From positions 496,001-560,000 of the forward strand of contig JAGYVD010000007.1 in the NCBI GenBank assembly GCA_021209875.1: a stretch of 64,000 nt of DNA. The letters are read 5' to 3'. The position numbers and the translations under genes are program-made. Below are positions 59,621 through 64,000 of the stretch, in pieces (the first letter of the stretch is position 1; every line of letters starts with the position of its first letter). Below the pieces are notes generated by a model. It saw nothing but the letters and a program-made list of their open reading frames with translations, was not told the origin of the DNA and did not search any database. This stretch comes from Rosellinia necatrix (Eukaryota > Ascomycota > Sordariomycetes > Xylariales > Xylariaceae).

Positions 59621-62600
59621 TAAGCTACTGTTATTTGTGAGGAATTCGAGAACGACCAAAGTCACGCACTCTCGTTCCGAGGTCTCATTCGCTCCCCTCC
59701 TATTGGAACCGAAGCTGATTTGAGAAGTTTGACGGTGATAAAACGAAATCCCTAGGTCCACGTCAGCAGTGTTAGCTCTCGTAATCAAGATGAAATCTGA
59801 AACCCCATCCAGATGCCGACCAGCTAACAAAGCAGGCCCTATGCCGCCGCGACCCCCCGTCTCAGATCAGATGATCATCCAAGCTTTCGCGACTGGTCAT
59901 CAAGATTTTCCCAGGCGGATTCCGCTAAAACTGTCAGATGGATAACTAGATAGGATAGCCGCGTGTGCAGGGAAGATCCAGTACGGGAAAGCAAAGCCCT
60001 TTTACCCCCGACTTTTTAATATCTCCGACGGGAAAAGACATACTAAACTCTCACAACACACGCCCCCTTCCCCTCCCCGTCCGATAAAGCCCGTTGTGGT
60101 TTTTTTTTTTTGGCATTATCGAGTTTCCATTTGTCAACAATTGGCTGACGTCGCTCTCGGGTCATGACATCGTCAATCTTGAATATAGCTTCGGGTGATA
60201 GTGGGGAAATGGTACTACGAGATGGATATATCTGATGAAAATGTGAGATCGACAATGCGAGTTCGATCCGGGCGTCTACTACTTAGTCTACGCCACTACA
60301 CTAACATTATCTAGTCACTGGGTTAGTATAGTGTATGGTAGATGCAGCGCGAACTCAAAACCCTCTCATTCCCCCTCCCCCCGGTTGCTTTTCAGCCTGT
60401 TGGCGTTTAGCCGTGCCAGCGGGCCTTGAAACGAAATTATAATTTGAAGCCTTAAGAAGATATCATGGTAACAGTCATGACGACTGTGGCGACTCGCTAA
60501 TATGCGTTTTGCTCTTGCGCGAGAGGGGCTGATTAGATAGTGATGGCCCCCTTCCCCCCCATCACCATGCATCGACAGCTCCGGGGCATTCCCTTATTGC
60601 AGAAAACACGTAGTCGGGTTGGGTTGGGTTCGAGGCGTTTTACGGGGCTCTCATCGGCGAAAAAAAAAAAAAAAGGGACAAATCTCCCCATCACATGATA
60701 AACGGACACACCGAGTCCGTCCGTGGTGTGAAAGACGACGGCCGACGAGTGGTGGGATAAGGCACCACGTGGCCTGGCTATTCCTTCGGGTAGGTTAGAC
60801 GAAAAGAAAAATAAGGCAAACATTCGCTTTTCCCTCATTTATTGTTATGCAGGGTATGATAATAATAAAATAAATGAAAAAAAAAAAGACTTTTTTACTT
60901 CTCAATTGATTGATCGATCTGTCTCGAAACAGGGCCGAGATTGAGACAAAGCAACGACGTATCTAGATTGTACAAGGCTAGTAGCCGGTTTTTTTCTTGG
61001 CGGGGGGAAGAGAGGAAAGGGAAGGAGGAGGATAGTGAAGATGGAGGCGGCTTTTTTTTTTTTTCTTCAAGATAAAGAGACAAGGACACAACTCCCGGAC
61101 GTATACCTGGCGGGCGATGGCATCGATCGTACAACGCGTTACGTGGCGCGCGCAAGTTCGAGACGAAACCTTCACACCCTCCCCCCTCCCCCTCTTCTCT
61201 CTCCCTCTCTCTCTCCGCGCGCCATCCCTTCTTGTTTTCACTCCTTTGAGACATACATGCATACATATATACACATACATACATACAATGGGCCGGTAGG
61301 ACGTTGTAAGTCCGGCTGCCGGTACGCGTCCCCTTGGGAACATGGCGGTGGTCAAAGATCTTGGTTCGTGTGCGACGAGCCGCAAATGCAAAAAAAGTGG
61401 CATTTGAGGCTTTTCTCTTACCCTTCCCCCTTTCCCCTCTCTCCCTCTCCCCCCGTCTCTCTCTCTCTCGTTGTTGGGGAGGAGGGAGGGAGAGAGGGTT
61501 GGATAAAACTATCGTGAACTACATTGCTCACTGTTTAAGAACAACTTAGGCTAAGTATTGTCCGTGCGGTAGTTATACGACCAACTAAAACTATACTACA
61601 AGTAACCAACTAAACTAACAACCGTGGCATGTCACGCGCAAAACAAGCCCCCCCCCCTCCCTCCCCCGGCCGTAAACTATATCAGGAAATGGGATTATGT
61701 CATCTCTGAGATCCAGACCGCCTTTGCCCTTCTCCGGGGGAGGGCGTGACTTAACTACGTATACATAAGATTTCTCTCTCCAAGGCCATCGCCAACGTTG
61801 TCGTATCGCGGAGAATCAAGAGAAAAAACGAGAAAACAAAATACAAAAAAAAAAAACAGGGGCGGGATCGAGAGGCACAGGGAGGGTTTCCTGCACGCCA
61901 TGGTGCCTGTTGCGATACCACGATTGGTTTCCACCCGAGCTATTTTGGTGTATGGACTTTTTTTTTTTAATTTTTGATTATTTATTTTCACTGCTGTGAC
62001 AAGAGGTACAAGGAGAGAAGGAAGAGGGTTTGTTGAAATTGATTGCTTGTTTTGCAGGCCGCCCGCCTTGTCCCTGAAGGGATGGATGGATGGACGGGCG
62101 GTGGGCCTTATGTCTTGAATTCTGTGTAATGAAAATTCCGTGGCCGTGAAATGTATGTATGTATGTATTGGCGTGTGAATGAATGACAGATGAGTTACGG
62201 GAATGAAGGACAGCTCACAATTCGCTCGGCGGCGGCGAACAGAGGGGAGGGAGGGAGGGGGGCGTGTCTTCTGCGTTGTGTGTATGTCTCACGGGGAAAA
62301 GACAACGGACACATACACACATACACACATACACATACACACACACATATACACGCAGAAAAATAGAGATAGAGGCAAAATATGAGAGAGCCTCGAGTAG
62401 TGTAAGCGGGAATTACATGTAAAAGCATCGCTTAAAGGGAATCGGTGTGGGAATTTAGCCTGGCCTTTTGCTTTTTCTGGTGCCGATCCGATGTTGGGAT
62501 GATCTGATGGGCGTTTGGGCACAAATCCTCCTGCTACTCGCGTATTCATTCACTCACTCGCTCACACTCACGCTAATCTCGTTACCGTACTGTCTGGCCT

Positions 62601-63321
62601 CTCCGCGTCGGCGCCGCGTTATGTATGTATGTATGTATGTATGTATGTACGTATGTATGTGCGTATGTTATGTTATGTTATGTGCGTTATTTCGTCTAAC
62701 GGCCGCGACACATGTGTATACCCTCGGACCTGCAAGATGGCGCCCAGATGCACCCCAGGCTTTTTTTTTTTTTTTTGGTTACGTACCAGTCATTCCTTCA
62801 AGAAGACTCCCCCAGTTAGTTCTAGGCCCGGCAAATCCCTCTGGCTAGGAATTGACCTTTTACGGGTATGGGCACAGGTAAACTAAACGTTGGAGCGTTT
62901 TTTTTTTTCCCCAGGTCTAATTGGACGTGCCATGTGGCGGCAGTGAATCTATAGGCGCCGCCAAAAAGGGCCGGCGGCCGGGGTGGGAGAGGGGGGAGGG
63001 GGGGTTTATGTTTTTGGCCTTGAGCCGCACGTCGTTGCGGCCTTAGCGCTCCTTTTCAATCCCGCCCGTGGTTGTGTCTCGCATATCATCCGCATGAAGA
63101 CGGGTCAGTTTGGCTTAGAGAGAGAGAGAGGGGGGGTGGAGGGGAAGGGGTTTGTAATTTTTGGTTTGTTTTTTTTTTTATGCCACTCCCAAATTTCCTC
63201 TCTCGCTGGTCGAAGAGAAACTCGTCAGGGGTACAGCATGAAGATAGGCAATGCGGTGCACCCATCGGGTGAGGCGTAACGAGGACCCCCCGTATCAATA
63301 AGTAAGTGACCAACGACACAA

Positions 63322-63371
63322 CACAGCACAGCACAGCACAGCACAGCGCAGCACAGCACAGCGCAACACAG
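63322..63371. repeat. (CACAG)n pentanucleotide microsatellite
   Basis: About nine units of CACAG/CGCAG in a row. Confidence 0.9.
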
Positions 63372-64000
63372 CGACCGGGGGGGTCGATGTCCCTCATAGG
63401 AGTTACGGTAGGGGCGCTGTCCCACCGAATTGATAGATTGGGGATCGGGACACAGGTAAGATTTCATTGCAGATGCAGGCCCAGCAACCCGATCAGTCAT
63501 TCTGATTTGCCGCCGGACTCCAGAGCTGAGTGAGGTAGCTTGTTCGCTGACGGCGGACGGCAGCCTCCCGCCCGCGTAGATTACATCCCTTCCCCCTCCC
63601 CTTCTCCCCTACCCTTCCCATGCCCTTCATGGGGTGAGGCTAGAAACCGTACAGCGGCAGAAAGTGATGTCAATTACCTGGGCGGTCCCCATGAGTTGTC
63701 ATGCAGCCCGCCGCCGGTTCTCGGTCGGCGTCGACGACTGAGATCACACACAATTCCCCAATGGCGTACTTCTGTTCGACGCCACCGGAAAGATTCAAAT
63801 GATCTCGCAGCAAAGGGAAAAAAAATAAAGAATATGGGGTTTTTGTTTTACGGCTGATAGGAAATAAAATAAAAAGTAACCGGATGGGATTTTCGTGTCA
63901 CCCCCTTTCCCTCCTTCCCCCTCCATCCCCCTGGATACTGTTCATGTAGATGTCGGGTATGCTTTCTACCGTCATCCGCGATGCCGAAAACAGCGTAGCG

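Larger units (their letters stand above)
53353..64000. other. More than 10 kb with no supportable gene
   Basis: I found no frame with a recognisable domain and no chain of splice-compatible exons on either strand. The region is filled with microsatellites and homopurine/homopyrimidine tracts, including CA runs (55190-55215, 62310-62350), (CCCCTT)n at 55399-55527, GT at 56693-56717, CATA/TATG tetramers (59055-59090, 62620-62660), GA/GT at 59577-59620, CT-rich blocks near 61180-61215 and 61430-61475, and CACAG pentamers at 63322-63370. It may be a long upstream region of a gene beyond the right edge, or a non-coding transcript locus. Confidence 0.55.

Noticed and set aside
60225..60275. GAGTTCGATCC resembling a tRNA T-loop
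   Set aside because: Flanks do not pair, so there is no T-arm.
1..64000. CRISPR arrays, bacterial operons or prophage-like structure
   Set aside because: All genes are spliced eukaryotic genes; the direct repeats found are minisatellites without unique spacers.

Overview
The window is nuclear DNA of a filamentous ascomycete (Pezizomycotina, most likely a Sordariomycete). Genes are split by 45-170 nt introns with GTAAGT/GTATGT-type donors, CTAAC/CTGAC-type branch sites and C/TAG acceptors. A 7.1 kb transposon carries the transition-only decay typical of repeat-induced point mutation (RIP). Intergenic DNA is long and rich in pyrimidine tracts and TAGG/CCTA microsatellites. The order or genus cannot be fixed from the sequence alone.

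Layout: (1) 1-3.2 kb, no gene, but a foldback (MITE-like) element at 140-493. (2) 3.2-14.4 kb (+), one giant gene for a ~3660-residue acidic, repeat-rich protein with a basic, poly-Gln C-terminal part. (3) 19.0-21.9 kb (+), a six-exon gene for a DUF3824-type protein with a GC-AG intron. (4) 23.2-25.3 kb (-), spermidine synthase. (5) 26.5-30.7 kb (-), an FG nucleoporin of the Nup2 type with a C-terminal Ran-binding domain. (6) 31.6-38.7 kb, a RIP-degraded LTR retrotransposon with 168-bp LTRs and a 5-bp target duplication, carrying two small unmutated insertions. (7) 39.3-39.8 kb (-), a peroxisomal SCP2 protein. (8) 42.2-48.9 kb, a tight group: Zn2Cys6 regulator (+), nitrilase (-) and amino acid/amine permease (+). 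(9) 50.8-53.2 kb (+), glutamate-cysteine ligase (GSH1). (10) 53.2-64 kb, more than 10 kb with no supportable gene, full of simple repeats.

How the genes work together: spermidine synthase, the nucleoporin, SCP2 and glutamate-cysteine ligase are housekeeping genes with no visible link to each other. The regulator, nitrilase and permease look like a small catabolic or detoxification module: regulator and nitrilase are convergent with about 94 bp between stop codons, and nitrilase and permease share a 1.36 kb divergent promoter. A substrate cannot be named from sequence. The giant gene and the DUF3824 gene lie in the same direction 4.5 kb apart. Both are low-complexity, scaffold-like proteins, and a relation to the Woronin-body tether (leashin) locus is a hypothesis only.

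All gene models were assembled by hand from frame-consistent splice sites. The exon coordinates given keep one open frame from start to stop in every case.
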